The notes: a model not told the origin generated them from the letters alone. Numbered from the stretch's first letter, positions 25,469 to 36,845 are shown. The stretch is 49,860 nucleotides of DNA from Gemmatimonadota bacterium (GCA_021413975.1 JAIOPJ010000030.1:1-49860); one strand, 5' to 3'. A program made the numbers and translations.

Positions 25469-26007
25469 GATGCCCACTCCCCCGCGAAATCCGAAAGTTC
25501 CACCCGCAGCTTGGCCCGTGCCCGCGACAGCTGCGCCTTGGACGTGCCGGACTGGATGCCCAGCGCGGCACCGATCTCCTCATGCGTGAACCCTTCCACG
25601 TCATGCATCACGAACACCGTGCGGTACCCCTCCGGCAGTCCCTCGATCGCGGCGCGCATCCGGTGCTTCAGGTCCGGCTCCGACTCGCGCGTCCCGACCA
25701 TCACTTCGGGCAACTCGTCCCCGCCGATCTCGCGGCCATGGATCCGCCGCACCTTCTTGAGTCCGTTCAGGATGACCGACACCGCGATCGAGTGGAGCCA
25801 AGTCGCCAGTGAACTGTCCGCCCGGAAATCGGAGAGCCGTTCGAAGGCCCTGATGAACGTGTCCTGCGTGAAGTCCCGCGCCAGCGTCTCGTCCCCGGCC
25901 ATGCGCCAGGCCAGCCGATAGACACGTTCCACGTGCGCGTCGTAGAGCTCGCGCTCCGCCCGCACGTCCCCCCGCAACACGGCAGCGATGATCTCGTGGT
26001 CGGTCAC
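25465..26007 (-). CDS. ECF-type RNA polymerase sigma factor
   Basis: A 180-residue sigma70-family ECF factor. Region 2 spans ~residues 20-90 (ARDFTQDTFIRAFERLSDFR, the core-binding and -10 recognition helices). Region 4 spans ~115-170 (LPEGYRTVFVMHDVEGFTHEEI, then GIQSGTSKAQLSRARAKLR, the HTH for the -35 element). It heads a four-gene operon with a membrane partner and two HEAT proteins, which are probably its own regulon. The signal is unknown. Confidence 0.9.
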   Translation of the reverse strand: MTDHEIIAAVLRGDVRAERELYDAHVERVYRLAWRMAGDETLARDFTQDTFIRAFERLSDFRADSSLATWLHSIAVSVILNGLKKVRRIHGREIGGDELPEVMVGTRESEPDLKHRMRAAIEGLPEGYRTVFVMHDVEGFTHEEIGAALGIQSGTSKAQLSRARAKLRVELSDFAGEWAS

Positions 26008-26082
26008 GTCATGGGGGGTGGGGCGCTCGCTCGTGGACGACCCAGAGACAAGCGCATCGGGGAAAGGGTTGCGTGGCAGGAG

Positions 26083-26115
26083 AATGGGGCCGGGACCCGT
26101 GGTCCCAGCCCCATT
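26083..26115 (-). terminator. Hairpin terminator of the pilin operon
   Basis: AATGGGGC-C-GGGACC pairs with GGTCCC-A-GCCCCATT around a CGT loop (26083-26115), with one mismatch. It lies ~40 bp beyond the stop of the last pilin gene and upstream of the sigma gene on the same strand. A weak TTCTCC follows on the minus strand, so it may be only partially efficient. Confidence 0.55.
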
Positions 26116-26154
26116 GCCTACGCCGTCAGACCGGCCCCGGTGTCGGGGACTCGC

Positions 26155-28263
26155 CTACAGCGGCTTTCCCTTGAGGCGCATGAGGAGCGCACGGATCTTC
26201 GCCGGCGTGTTCACCTCGGTCGGGACGAGGGAGAGCGTCCGCAGGTGCGTGTACCGGTTCGTGAGGGGGAAGAACGGCGGGCGCCGCGTGGTCGTCTGGC
26301 AGCGGTCCGACGTGCCGTGGTACCGCAGCCCGGTGCCCGTCCCGTTGTGCGTCGCCGAGTAAGTCCGCATGACCATCCCGCCGCTCACGGCGAGGCATCC
26401 GCCGTTGTACGCCGACGAACTCGCGCCGTCCGGGCACGGGAGCGAGGTCGCGAACGTCACCGAGCTCGGCGCCTCGACGCCGACCGTGCCGGTGAGACTC
26501 ATGAAGTTCCCGTGCAGGGTGAAGCGCGGCTCGCCGCCGAGATTGTCGTCGAACACGTTGAAGAAGAAGCTGTAGCCGATCAGGCGTGAGCGGGACGTCA
26601 GACCGTTCACCGTGAGGATGTCGCCGACCGCCACCAGGCCGAACTGGTCGGTGCAGGCGGTGGTGCCGGGGTCGTTGGGATCCCGCACGTACGTGATCCG
26701 GTCGACCAGCACGACCCGGCCGGCCACACGGAGGGTGACGTTCCCCGCGATCCGACCACTCACGTAGATCGGTCCGCTCGTGGCGCTCACCACGCCGCGC
26801 GATGCGCTGTTGTAGGTCGAGCTGAGCGGCCAGAGGTAGGGTCGCTCGACCGCCTGCAGGACCGAGTCGGGTGCGGACGCGATGGGCGTGCCGGGGAACG
26901 CGCGCCATTGCCCGATCTCCCCGAACGTGCCGCCGGCGCAACGTCCGTTCGACGCCAGCACCGTGCAACTCTTGGCACTCACCGAGAAGGTCGTGTCCGA
27001 TCCGCCATAACCGTTCGGCGCGCTCGCTGGCCAACCGCCAGGCGGCACGATGATGCCGAACGGGACGGTGTCGGCGGCGGTGCCGGTTATCACGCCAGCG
27101 GAGTTGACCATCCGTTCGGCGGGCATCAGATAGGGCGAGCCGGCGGGGAAGCACCGCGCCGTCGGGAGTCCGAGGATCGCTTCCGCGGCGGGGTAGTCAT
27201 AGTCGTCCATGCGATCCATGCCGAGGCTTCCGGTCCCTGCGTCGATCGCCGGGTACGATCCGACCGCCGTCGATTGGATCACGTTCTTGAGCAAGGGCCG
27301 GCGGTGCGCCGAGACGGGGAAGAAGTGCCACCGCCCCGCCCGCAGGTAGAAGGCGCCGCACTGGTTCTGCACGATCGGGTCGCTCCACGCCACGTACGGG
27401 ATGCCGAAGAACGAACTGGGTACGGGTGATGCGCGCAGTCGCGTGGTGTCGCCGTAGGATCCGTTGTGCGCGTCGAAGAGGCGCATGAAGCCTTCCTCCG
27501 CTCCGACCGTCCCGTCCCCGTTGACGTCGTACGCGACGAAGGCGAGACGGCTCCCGCGCGTCCCGCCGGAGACCGGCGCGAACGACAGGTTGGCCGCGAC
27601 GGCGAGCGAGTCGAGCCTGGGGAAGGTCGAGTCCTTCGGATAGGCGATCCGCGGCACGCCGGTCACGCTCGCGATCTCCAACGTGCCCGTTCCCGTCACC
27701 GCCCCGACCGTCGTCACCGTGTCGAGGTACCGGTTGCCCGATCCGCTCAGGCGCCAATCGCTGTTGCTGTGCACCCGTCCGGTCACGGTCGCCGGGCCAT
27801 GCGTGACGCTCGAAGGGAACGAGTCGGTCAGCAGCGCATAGCGCGAGAAGCTCTCGCGCCGCAGGTCCATCCGCGCGACATGCCGCGTGCCCCCCGCATC
27901 GTATGCAGCCGCGATCAACGTGACGATCGGCAGCTGCCCGCCCGACGTGTCGCCGGTGACGGCGGCGTAGACGTTCACCCGCACGCGGGCGTTCGGCGTC
28001 CCGCTCGCATTGGCGACCTGCAGGCCGGCGACCACCTGCCGCATGCCGGTGTCCGGGATCGCGAACGACGAGTCCCGGTTGAGGCGACTGCGGACCATCT
28101 CCAGCGCCGACTCGGCGCCGAGCCGGAACTCCCGCTCGCGGTCGTAGTACGCCGAGAGCAGTCCCGCGCTCGACGACATGAAGATCGCGGCGATCGAGAG
28201 TCCCGCGATCGCGAGCGTCATGAGCAGCACGAGGATCAGGGCGGAGCCCTTGCGGGTGCGCAT
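26155..28263 (-). CDS. Large PilX-like type IV pilus assembly protein
   Basis: A 702-residue exported protein. The N-terminus MRTRKGSALILVLLMTLAIAG is a PilX-type start: short basic leader, Gly-Ser, then one hydrophobic helix for pilus-like packing. The long C-terminal part is beta-rich and secreted, with an Asp-rich loop DVNGDGTVGAEEG that could bind calcium and a repeat-like region (GPIYVSGRIAGNVTLRVAG) resembling DUF4900 polymer-like modules. PilX proteins prime pilus assembly with other minor pilins. It starts at ATG 28263, which overlaps the stop of the PilW-like gene by one base. It is much longer than typical PilX (~200), so an added adhesin-like domain is inferred. Confidence 0.75.
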   Translation of the reverse strand: MRTRKGSALILVLLMTLAIAGLSIAAIFMSSSAGLLSAYYDREREFRLGAESALEMVRSRLNRDSSFAIPDTGMRQVVAGLQVANASGTPNARVRVNVYAAVTGDTSGGQLPIVTLIAAAYDAGGTRHVARMDLRRESFSRYALLTDSFPSSVTHGPATVTGRVHSNSDWRLSGSGNRYLDTVTTVGAVTGTGTLEIASVTGVPRIAYPKDSTFPRLDSLAVAANLSFAPVSGGTRGSRLAFVAYDVNGDGTVGAEEGFMRLFDAHNGSYGDTTRLRASPVPSSFFGIPYVAWSDPIVQNQCGAFYLRAGRWHFFPVSAHRRPLLKNVIQSTAVGSYPAIDAGTGSLGMDRMDDYDYPAAEAILGLPTARCFPAGSPYLMPAERMVNSAGVITGTAADTVPFGIIVPPGGWPASAPNGYGGSDTTFSVSAKSCTVLASNGRCAGGTFGEIGQWRAFPGTPIASAPDSVLQAVERPYLWPLSSTYNSASRGVVSATSGPIYVSGRIAGNVTLRVAGRVVLVDRITYVRDPNDPGTTACTDQFGLVAVGDILTVNGLTSRSRLIGYSFFFNVFDDNLGGEPRFTLHGNFMSLTGTVGVEAPSSVTFATSLPCPDGASSSAYNGGCLAVSGGMVMRTYSATHNGTGTGLRYHGTSDRCQTTTRRPPFFPLTNRYTHLRTLSLVPTEVNTPAKIRALLMRLKGKPL

Positions 28264-29372
28264 CAGGGCAGCGTCAGCGCCGTGGCGGTCGCGCGCGTGG
28301 ACCCGGTGCCCCCGCAGTCGATCGCCGTCACGGCATACTGGTAGGAGCCGGAGACGAGCGGCACGTGGTGCTGCCATTCGTACGTGCTCGCCCGCGTGGC
28401 GGCCACCGAGCCGATCGTCTTCCAGGCGAGGTCGCCGACCTTCTGCCACTCGACGACGTATGCCCGCACGTCCCCCGCACCGGCGCCATCGTCGGTCGCG
28501 GCGTTCCAGGTGAAGCGCACCCGGAGTTTGGCCGGCGACGTCGTGGCCTTCACCGTCGCGGGCGAGCTTGGAGCGGCCGGCGCGGCCCCGCAAGTCCCTG
28601 CCGTGCGGGCCGCCGTGTTCGAGAGCATCGTCGTCCACTGCACGGTGCGGATCGTCACCGCCCCGGTCGCCTTGTCCCGGAAATAGCCGGCGACGCGCAA
28701 CCCGACCGCGCGCACCGAGTCGACGGCGACCGAATCCCAGTAGAGCGGCAGTCGGCTCGCCGCGATGCGCGTGAGCACCCCCGCGATCGGCCGGTGATAG
28801 CTGAAGAAGGCCGAGTCGGTCGGGACCTGCAGGCCGCGCACGATCTCCACCGGGGGGCGCGCGTTCACCTGCCGGTGGAGCACGTAGATGTCGCTGCGTC
28901 CGGTGACCGTGTCGGCGGTCAGGTAGTAGCTGATCGTCTCGTTCTTGCTGATGGTGCCGTCGGCCGCGAGATAGTCCTGCGTGGGGAAGGTGCGTGCCGT
29001 GAGCGGCAGTGCCGCAGCATTCGCGAGCCGCCACGACTCGGTCAGTGTCGTCGGCGCCCCCGCCGAGATCTCCGACGCGCCCGGGTCGAGCGTGTCGCTC
29101 GCGAGGAGGTTCGCCGTGAACGCGATCGACATCGGCCCGGCGTGGACGAGCAAGGGCTGCCCCGCATCGGCGGTCGTCCGGCGCAGGTCGACGTCGATCG
29201 CGCGCTGCGCGTAGCGCGCGAGCTGGTCGGCGTCCATCCGGCCCGCGCTCACCCCCAGTGCCCTGGTCTGCGCCTTGATGAAGGGCAGCGTGATCGCGAA
29301 CACGGCGAGCGTGAGCGTCATCGCGACGATGATCTCGACCACGGTGAAGCCGGCGGCGGAGCGGCGGGTCAT
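28263..29372 (-). CDS. PilW-like minor pilin
   Basis: A 369-residue prepilin. The type III/IV prepilin leader reads MTRRSAAG|FTVVEIIVAMTL, with the cleavage Gly, Phe+1 and Glu+5, followed by a hydrophobic helix. The large C-terminal domain is beta-rich and includes a fibronectin III-like module near residues 235-345 (TTSPAKLRVRFTWNAATD…SYQYAVTAIDC). Such minor pilins initiate pilus assembly or take part in secretion. It overlaps the pilV-like gene by 4 nt upstream and the PilX-like gene by one base downstream. Confidence 0.82.
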   Translation of the reverse strand: MTRRSAAGFTVVEIIVAMTLTLAVFAITLPFIKAQTRALGVSAGRMDADQLARYAQRAIDVDLRRTTADAGQPLLVHAGPMSIAFTANLLASDTLDPGASEISAGAPTTLTESWRLANAAALPLTARTFPTQDYLAADGTISKNETISYYLTADTVTGRSDIYVLHRQVNARPPVEIVRGLQVPTDSAFFSYHRPIAGVLTRIAASRLPLYWDSVAVDSVRAVGLRVAGYFRDKATGAVTIRTVQWTTMLSNTAARTAGTCGAAPAAPSSPATVKATTSPAKLRVRFTWNAATDDGAGAGDVRAYVVEWQKVGDLAWKTIGSVAATRASTYEWQHHVPLVSGSYQYAVTAIDCGGTGSTRATATALTLP

Positions 29373-29782
29373 CGGAACGCGGCGATCACGGCCGTCTTGG
29401 CCACCGGCGCCTTGAGCACGGCGGCGCTCAACGTCACCGTGACGGTGACGTAGTCGGAGCTGTCGTTCTGCGTGCGCGTGGCCGCGGTGGTCCGGGTGTA
29501 CCCGGCGTACCCCGCCATCGACGGGTTCGCCGCGCCCGCCGAGGTCTCGGTCGTGCCGTTGTAGGTCGAGACGATCGTCGAATAGGTCGCGTGTCCCATC
29601 ACGACCTGCAGCCGCGCGGTCGCCAGGTCGCTCGCGACCGCGAGATTCGCGGCGTCGCGCGTCGCGCGGGTGAACGCCTGCCCGAACCGCGACATCGCGA
29701 GCATCACCCCGGAGAGGATCACGATCGCGAACATCACCTCGATGATCGTCATCCCGCGGCGGCGGGCTCGTCGGGCCATCAT
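29369..29782 (-). CDS. PilV-like prepilin
   Basis: A 137-residue prepilin. A basic leader MMARRARRRG is followed by MTIIEVMFAIVILSGVMLAM, with Glu+5 and the N-terminal transmembrane helix. The C-terminal part is Thr/Ser-rich. It is the first gene of the pilV-pilW-pilX run and overlaps the next gene by 4 nt. No good Shine-Dalgarno is visible before either of the two adjacent ATGs (29782, 29779). Confidence 0.8.
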   Translation of the reverse strand: MMARRARRRGMTIIEVMFAIVILSGVMLAMSRFGQAFTRATRDAANLAVASDLATARLQVVMGHATYSTIVSTYNGTTETSAGAANPSMAGYAGYTRTTAATRTQNDSSDYVTVTVTLSAAVLKAPVAKTAVIAAFR

Positions 29783-29881
29783 GTCGCGCGGGTTCCGGGG
29801 GCTCGGGGAGCGGTGCGGTCCAATCCTTATACGAAGCATTCCCTCATAGGACGCGGGTACGGGAAAGGGTGTCACATCGTG

Positions 29882-30751
29882 ATGCGCAGCGGTATTGTGA
29901 TAGGGTTCCGACGTCCTCCCCCGGCACCCCGCGTGCCGAGTGAACCGCCCCCGCCGATCGGAGAACCCGCCGTGGCCGCGATCGCCACCATGTTGCCCGA
30001 CACCGCCGCCCTGAGCCGCGTGAACGACGCCGTTCACGGGGAGCATCGGCTTGTGCACTGCCGGACCTGGGCCGAACTCGAGGCGGCCTGCCGCGACGAG
30101 GAGGTCACCCTCGCGATCGTCGACCTCTTCGCCGAGGGCCAGAGCCACTTCGATGTCGTCCGGCGGCTCAAGATGCGCGCCGAGCGGCTCACCCTCGTGG
30201 CCTACGTGACCCTCACGGCCGAGCGCGCCCGCGACCTCTTCGACGCCGGCCGCGCCGGCTTCGACGGCCTCCTGCTGCTCGGGCAGGACGATACGCCGGC
30301 CGCCTTCCGCGCGGTCCTCGAGCGCGCCACGGCGCGCGGCGTGGCGCAACTGCTGCGGCCGCACCTCGCGAAGGTCTCGTCGATCGCCCGGGACGCCACG
30401 ATGGTCGCCGTCACGCGGGCCCACGTGCGCCTCACGTCGCACCGGTTGGCGGAGATCGTCGGCACGCCCAAGCGGACGCTCCTCTCCTCGCTCGACGCCG
30501 CCGGCTACCCGCCGCCGCAGAAGCTGCTGACCTGGGGGCGATTGATCGTCGCGGCGCAGATGCTCGAGGACCCGAACCGCGCCGCCGACGCCGTGGCGCG
30601 CCTGCTCGACTTCCCGTCCGGATCGGCGTTCCGCAACACCTGCCAACGCTACCTCGGCGCGACGCCGCACGAGATCCGCGGGCACGGGGGCGCCGCCTGG
30701 GCGATCTCGAGGTTCCTCGGGTCCATCGGCAAGTCCGAGCGGGTGAGCTGA
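29882..30751 (+). CDS. Receiver-like/AraC-type transcriptional regulator
   Basis: A 289-residue regulator. Residues ~35-150 look like a response-regulator-type alpha/beta fold (RLVHCRTWAELEAAC, VTLAIVDLFAEG with a possible Asp, LTLVAYVTLT), but the phosphoacceptor pocket is incomplete. Residues ~180-275 form an AraC-type double HTH (HRLAEIVGTPKRTLLSSLD…WGRLIVAAQMLED…SGSAFRNTCQRYLGATPHEI). It lies on the opposite strand between the pilV-pilW-pilX genes and the fimT-like gene, so control of the pilin genes is a reasonable guess. The intergenic region 29783-29881 would be shared. Confidence 0.75.
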   Translation: MRSGIVIGFRRPPPAPRVPSEPPPPIGEPAVAAIATMLPDTAALSRVNDAVHGEHRLVHCRTWAELEAACRDEEVTLAIVDLFAEGQSHFDVVRRLKMRAERLTLVAYVTLTAERARDLFDAGRAGFDGLLLLGQDDTPAAFRAVLERATARGVAQLLRPHLAKVSSIARDATMVAVTRAHVRLTSHRLAEIVGTPKRTLLSSLDAAGYPPPQKLLTWGRLIVAAQMLEDPNRAADAVARLLDFPSGSAFRNTCQRYLGATPHEIRGHGGAAWAISRFLGSIGKSERVS

Positions 30752-30788
30752 GCCACCGGCGCTGGCGCGAGGGCCGTCGCGGCGCCGC

Positions 30789-31358
30789 TCAGTTGTCCCG
30801 GCGCCGCCAGGCGCCACCGCCGAAGGACCAGAAGCCGGTGCGCGTCGTCGCGCCCACGATCGACATCGCGCGGAAGTCCTCGTCGCGCCGGCGCGGCGAG
30901 CCGACGTAGATCACGGCGTCGCCGGAGAGCGACCCGTTGGGCGCGATCCGGATCGAGAGCTGCAGCGGATTCCCGGCCGAGATCACCCCGGGCCCGGTCA
31001 TGTAGACCGACGCCACGCCGTCGATCGTCGAGGGCGGCGCCTGGAACTGCGCCCCGTCGGCGAGCGGCCGGTACCGCACGGTGTCGGTCACGTCCATCAC
31101 GCCGTTGTTGTTGTAGTCCTGCAGGATGCGCAACCGATGTTCGTTGGCATCGAACATCACCTGCACCGCGACGTTCTTGGTGATGGCCGTCTGCTGCGCC
31201 CCGATGATGGCGTTCTGCATGAGCCGGATGTTCGCGTCCATGCGATAGCCCCAATAGCTGAAGCGCGTGACCGCGAACCCGGCGATGAGGCCGATGAGCG
31301 CGAACACCATCAGGAGCTCGATGAACGTGAAGCCGCGCGGCCGTCGCTGGTGGGGCAT
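30789..31358 (-). CDS. FimT/GspH-type pseudopilin
   Basis: A 189-residue prepilin. The leader MPHQRRPRG|FTFIELLMVFALIGLIAG is a textbook type III prepilin signal with Phe+1 and Glu+5. The rest matches the GspH/FimT fold (NAIIGAQQTAITKNVAVQVMFD, then YNNNGVMDVTDTV with a metal-loop-like Asp/Asn run). GspH/FimT pseudopilins cap type II secretion pseudopili or type IV pili. It is separated from the other pilin genes by the oppositely oriented regulator; its own promoter would lie near 31359-31434, shared with coaE. Confidence 0.85.
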   Translation of the reverse strand: MPHQRRPRGFTFIELLMVFALIGLIAGFAVTRFSYWGYRMDANIRLMQNAIIGAQQTAITKNVAVQVMFDANEHRLRILQDYNNNGVMDVTDTVRYRPLADGAQFQAPPSTIDGVASVYMTGPGVISAGNPLQLSIRIAPNGSLSGDAVIYVGSPRRRDEDFRAMSIVGATTRTGFWSFGGGAWRRRDN

Positions 31359-31434
31359 GAATGGAATACGCGCACCGGCGGGCCCGGGTCACTTCCACGC
31401 TGGATTGTCGCGCGCCGTGGCCCTACCGTTCGGC

Positions 31435-32067
31435 ATGCTCGTCGTCGGCCTGACCGGGAACATCGCCGCGGGAAAGAGCGCCGTCGCGGCGCGGCTCGCC
31501 TCGCACGGCGTGCCGATCATCGACGCCGACCGCCTCGCGCGCGACGCGGTCGCGCCCGGCACCGTCGCCCTTCGCGCGATCCGTCGGCGGTGGGGACCGG
31601 ACGTCCTCGCCGCCGACGGCACCCTCGATCGGGCGGCACTCCGGCGCATCGTCTTCAGCGACGAGGAGGAGCGCCGGGCGCTCGACGCGATCGTCCACCC
31701 CGAGGTGGCCCGGCTGCGCGATGCCGCGGTCGAGGCCGAACGCGCGCGAGGCGCACCGCTGGTCGTCTGCGACATCCCGCTCCTCTTCGAGGTCGGGCTG
31801 GAGGATCAGGTCGATCGCATCGTGCTCGTGGACGCGCCGGTGGCGGTCCGGCGCGAACGCCTCGTCCGCGACCGGGGCCTCACCACCGCCGAGGCTGACG
31901 CGATGATCGCGGCCCAGATGCCCGCCGACCGCAAGCGGGCCAGGGTGCAGCACCTGATCGAGAACCTCGGCACCCGCGAAGCGCTGCACGCGCGGGTCGA
32001 CGCGCTCGTCGCGGAGCTCCGCGCGCTCGCCCGATCGCCGCGCGCGGGCCCCGGGGCTTCAGCTTGA
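31435..32067 (+). CDS. coaE: Dephospho-CoA kinase
   Basis: A 210-residue P-loop kinase catalysing the last step of coenzyme A synthesis, phosphorylation of the 3'-OH of dephospho-CoA. The P-loop GLTGNIAAGKS is at residues 5-15, the substrate motif IIDADRLARDAV at ~28-39, and the lid/CoA region DIPLLFEVGLEDQVD at ~117-131. Start ATG 31435 gives the usual length; the in-frame extension upstream runs across the fimT start and is rejected. It lies 74 bp upstream of gcvH on the same strand. Confidence 0.93.
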   Translation: MLVVGLTGNIAAGKSAVAARLASHGVPIIDADRLARDAVAPGTVALRAIRRRWGPDVLAADGTLDRAALRRIVFSDEEERRALDAIVHPEVARLRDAAVEAERARGAPLVVCDIPLLFEVGLEDQVDRIVLVDAPVAVRRERLVRDRGLTTAEADAMIAAQMPADRKRARVQHLIENLGTREALHARVDALVAELRALARSPRAGPGASA

Positions 32068-32141
32068 CCCTCGCCGCCGGCGCGGGTAGCCTTCGGTCCG
32101 AAGCGCATCCCGTTCCCTCCCCGAACAGTCCGGAGCCACGC

Positions 32142-32528
32142 GTGTCGTCGATCCCGCAGGACCTCCTCTACACCAATGACCACGAGTACGTGAAGAAGAC
32201 CGCGGATGCCTCCGTGGTCCTCGTGGGCATCACCGACTACGCCCAGGGCGAGCTCGGCGACATCGTCTACCTCGAGATGCCGGCCGCCGGCAAGAAGTTC
32301 GGCGCGCATGACGTCTTCGGGACGATCGAGGCGGTGAAGGCGGTCTCGGAGCTCTTCTCGCCGCTCGCCGGGGAGATCGTCGAGGTGAACCCGAAGCTCG
32401 AAGCGGAGCCGGCGCTCGTGAACACCGATCCCTACGGGGATGGCTGGATGGTGAAGATGAAGATCGACCCCAAGGCGCTCGGCGGGCTGCTCGACGCGGC
32501 GGCGTACGGGAAGCTGCTCGGGCAGTAG
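32142..32528 (+). CDS. gcvH: Glycine cleavage system H protein
   Basis: A 128-residue lipoyl-carrier protein that shuttles the aminomethyl group between the P, T and L proteins of the glycine cleavage system. The lipoyl lysine is Lys66 in GTIEAVKAVSE, and the fold-defining stretches TDYAQGELGDIVYLEMP and NTDPYGDGWMVKMK are intact. Start GTG 32142 gives the standard length. gcvP is convergent 230 bp away; no gcvT is in the window. Its lipoate would come from LipM/LipA encoded 4 and 12 kb downstream. Confidence 0.95.
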   Translation: MSSIPQDLLYTNDHEYVKKTADASVVLVGITDYAQGELGDIVYLEMPAAGKKFGAHDVFGTIEAVKAVSELFSPLAGEIVEVNPKLEAEPALVNTDPYGDGWMVKMKIDPKALGGLLDAAAYGKLLGQ

Positions 32529-32543
32529 TCCGGGTTCCGCTCC

Positions 32544-32730
32544 CGACTGCTCTCACCACCGAGGCACCGAGGGCGCCGGGAACGGCGACGGCAAGAAGCT
32601 CAAGAGGGCCCGGCGGAGAGTTTCCGCTGGGCCCTCTTTCTTGTGCTGTTTTTCCTTCGGCTCCTGGAGTCGAATCACTCCCCGCAGTTCCCTGTGCCCT
32701 CGGTGCCTCGGTGGTGAACGCCGTTGCCGG
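32544..32730. repeat. Family 1 palindromic element, copy B
   Basis: The left flank CGACTGC (32544-32550) is followed by the arm at 32553-32583. The complementary arm is at 32685-32716, with right flank CGCCGTTGCCGG. The arms share copy-specific bases (GGGC and GGGAAC) not found in copy A. The loop contains an intrinsic terminator (32602-32650). The element lies between convergent gcvH and gcvP. Confidence 0.85.
32602..32650 (+). terminator. gcvH intrinsic terminator
   Basis: AAGAGGGCCC-G-GCGGA pairs with TCCGC-T-GGGCCCTCTT around GAGTT, followed by a T-rich run ending TGTTTTT. It sits in the loop of the larger palindrome copy B, about 75 bp after the gcvH stop. Reading as a terminator for gcvH is clear on the plus strand. 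Confidence 0.85.
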
Positions 32731-32760
32731 TGCAGTCGTGGCCCCACCCCCGCCACGAGC

Positions 32761-35637
<2,877 letters not shown>

Positions 35638-35800
35638 GGGAGGATCCTCGCAGGGGCGCACGGGCCCCGATGGGTTCGGACTGGCAGGACGCGCATGGTG
35701 CGCCGGCACGGGGCCGGAACCGAAAACTACACGGGGAAGAAGGTCCGCGTACATTCCTCTCGTGCCAGAGATCCTCAACGGTCCCCCTCCCCTCCGTGCC

Positions 35801-35962
35801 ATGGAATCCTCGACCCGAGTCCAGGTCACGCGCGCCGGCGTCAGCTTCGGCTCGACGCTCGCGATCGCCATCTCGTGGAGTGTCAACCACTCGATCCTCT
35901 GGGCCTGCGTCCATGGGATCCTGAGCTGGATCTACGTCATCTACTTCGCGATCACGCGCTGA
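35801..35962 (+). CDS. Small membrane protein (SWSVNHS type)
   Basis: A 53-residue protein with a short polar N-terminus and a C-terminal pair of hydrophobic stretches: [20 protein letters not shown] and [18 protein letters not shown]. The central W-S-V-N-H-S-I-L-W and the aromatic tail look conserved rather than random, and the frame shows codon bias like its neighbours. I recall similar small hypothetical membrane proteins but cannot name a function. ATG 35801 is preferred; an in-frame GTG at 35762 would add 13 residues. Confidence 0.6.
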   Translation: MESSTRVQVTRAGVSFGSTLAIAISWSVNHSILWACVHGILSWIYVIYFAITR

Positions 35963-36002
35963 ACCGCCTTCACGCGCCGAGCAGGGTCCGGACCTTGCGA
36001 CG

Positions 36003-36845
36003 GTGTTCCCGGTGAGCGCCGCGGGGCTCCTCGCGCTCGCGCCGCGCTGGCGCTTCCTCGACTCGGGCGCCGGCGGCGGCAACGTCAACATGGCGACCGA
36101 TGCCGCCCTCATGGCGCAGGCGCGCCGCACCGGCATCGGGACGTTCCGCATCTACGGCTGGAACGCTCCCACGCTCTCGCTCGGCCGGCACGAGCGCGCG
36201 CGCGATCGCTTCGACGGGGTGCGCCTCGCCGCGCTTGGCGTGGACGTCGTGCGACGCCCCACCGGCGGACGGGCGTTGCTGCACGATAGGGAAGTCACCT
36301 ATTCGGTCACCGCTCCACTCGGCACCCTGTCGCTCGGCGAGAGTTATGCGGTCATCAATGCGCTGCTGCTCGACGCCCTCGCGCGACTCGGTGTGCAGGC
36401 GACCGTCGCCGTGGCCGCGCACCGTCCGCTCCGGCCGGAGGGAGCCGCCTGTTTCGCCGAGCCCGGTGCCGGCGAGCTCACGGTCGGCGGTGCCAAGCTC
36501 GTGGGCTCGGCGCAGTGGCGCGAGGACGGGGCGCTGCTCCAGCACGGGTCGATCCTGCTCGCGGACGACCAGTCGTTGATCGATCAGTTGCGCTCGGGTG
36601 ATGCGACCGCCTTGCCGGCCACCGTGCGGGCGGCGACCCTCGGGACGCTGCTCGGTCGCGAGGTCGGCTATGACGAGGTGCGCAACGCCCTGGCGGGCGC
36701 GTTCACGTTCGCGACGGGCACGGCCGTGCACCTCGGCGACGCGCCCCCGGCGAATGATCCGTCGCGCGCCGACGCGTCGTTCCATGCCGATCTCGCGCGC
36801 CTCACGGTCGAGTTCTCCCGGCCGTCCTGGACCTGGCGACGCTGA
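36003..36845 (+). CDS. lipM: Octanoyl-[acyl-carrier]-protein:protein octanoyltransferase (LipM/LplA family)
   Basis: A 280-residue BPL/LplA/LipB-fold enzyme. The motif VRRPTGGRALLHDREVTYS is the family's RRxxGGGxVxHDxGxhnxS equivalent. Cys150 in GAACFAEPG precedes Lys165 in GAKLVGSAQWREDGALLQHGS; this Cys is the acyl-enzyme residue of LipM, so octanoyl transfer from ACP is more likely than free-lipoate ligation. The product is completed by LipA (encoded at 44.5 kb) on GcvH and PDH E2. Start GTG 36003; a second GTG at 36012 is possible. No strong ribosome site is visible. Confidence 0.82.
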   Translation: MFPVSAAGLLALAPRWRFLDSGAGGGNVNMATDAALMAQARRTGIGTFRIYGWNAPTLSLGRHERARDRFDGVRLAALGVDVVRRPTGGRALLHDREVTYSVTAPLGTLSLGESYAVINALLLDALARLGVQATVAVAAHRPLRPEGAACFAEPGAGELTVGGAKLVGSAQWREDGALLQHGSILLADDQSLIDQLRSGDATALPATVRAATLGTLLGREVGYDEVRNALAGAFTFATGTAVHLGDAPPANDPSRADASFHADLARLTVEFSRPSWTWRR

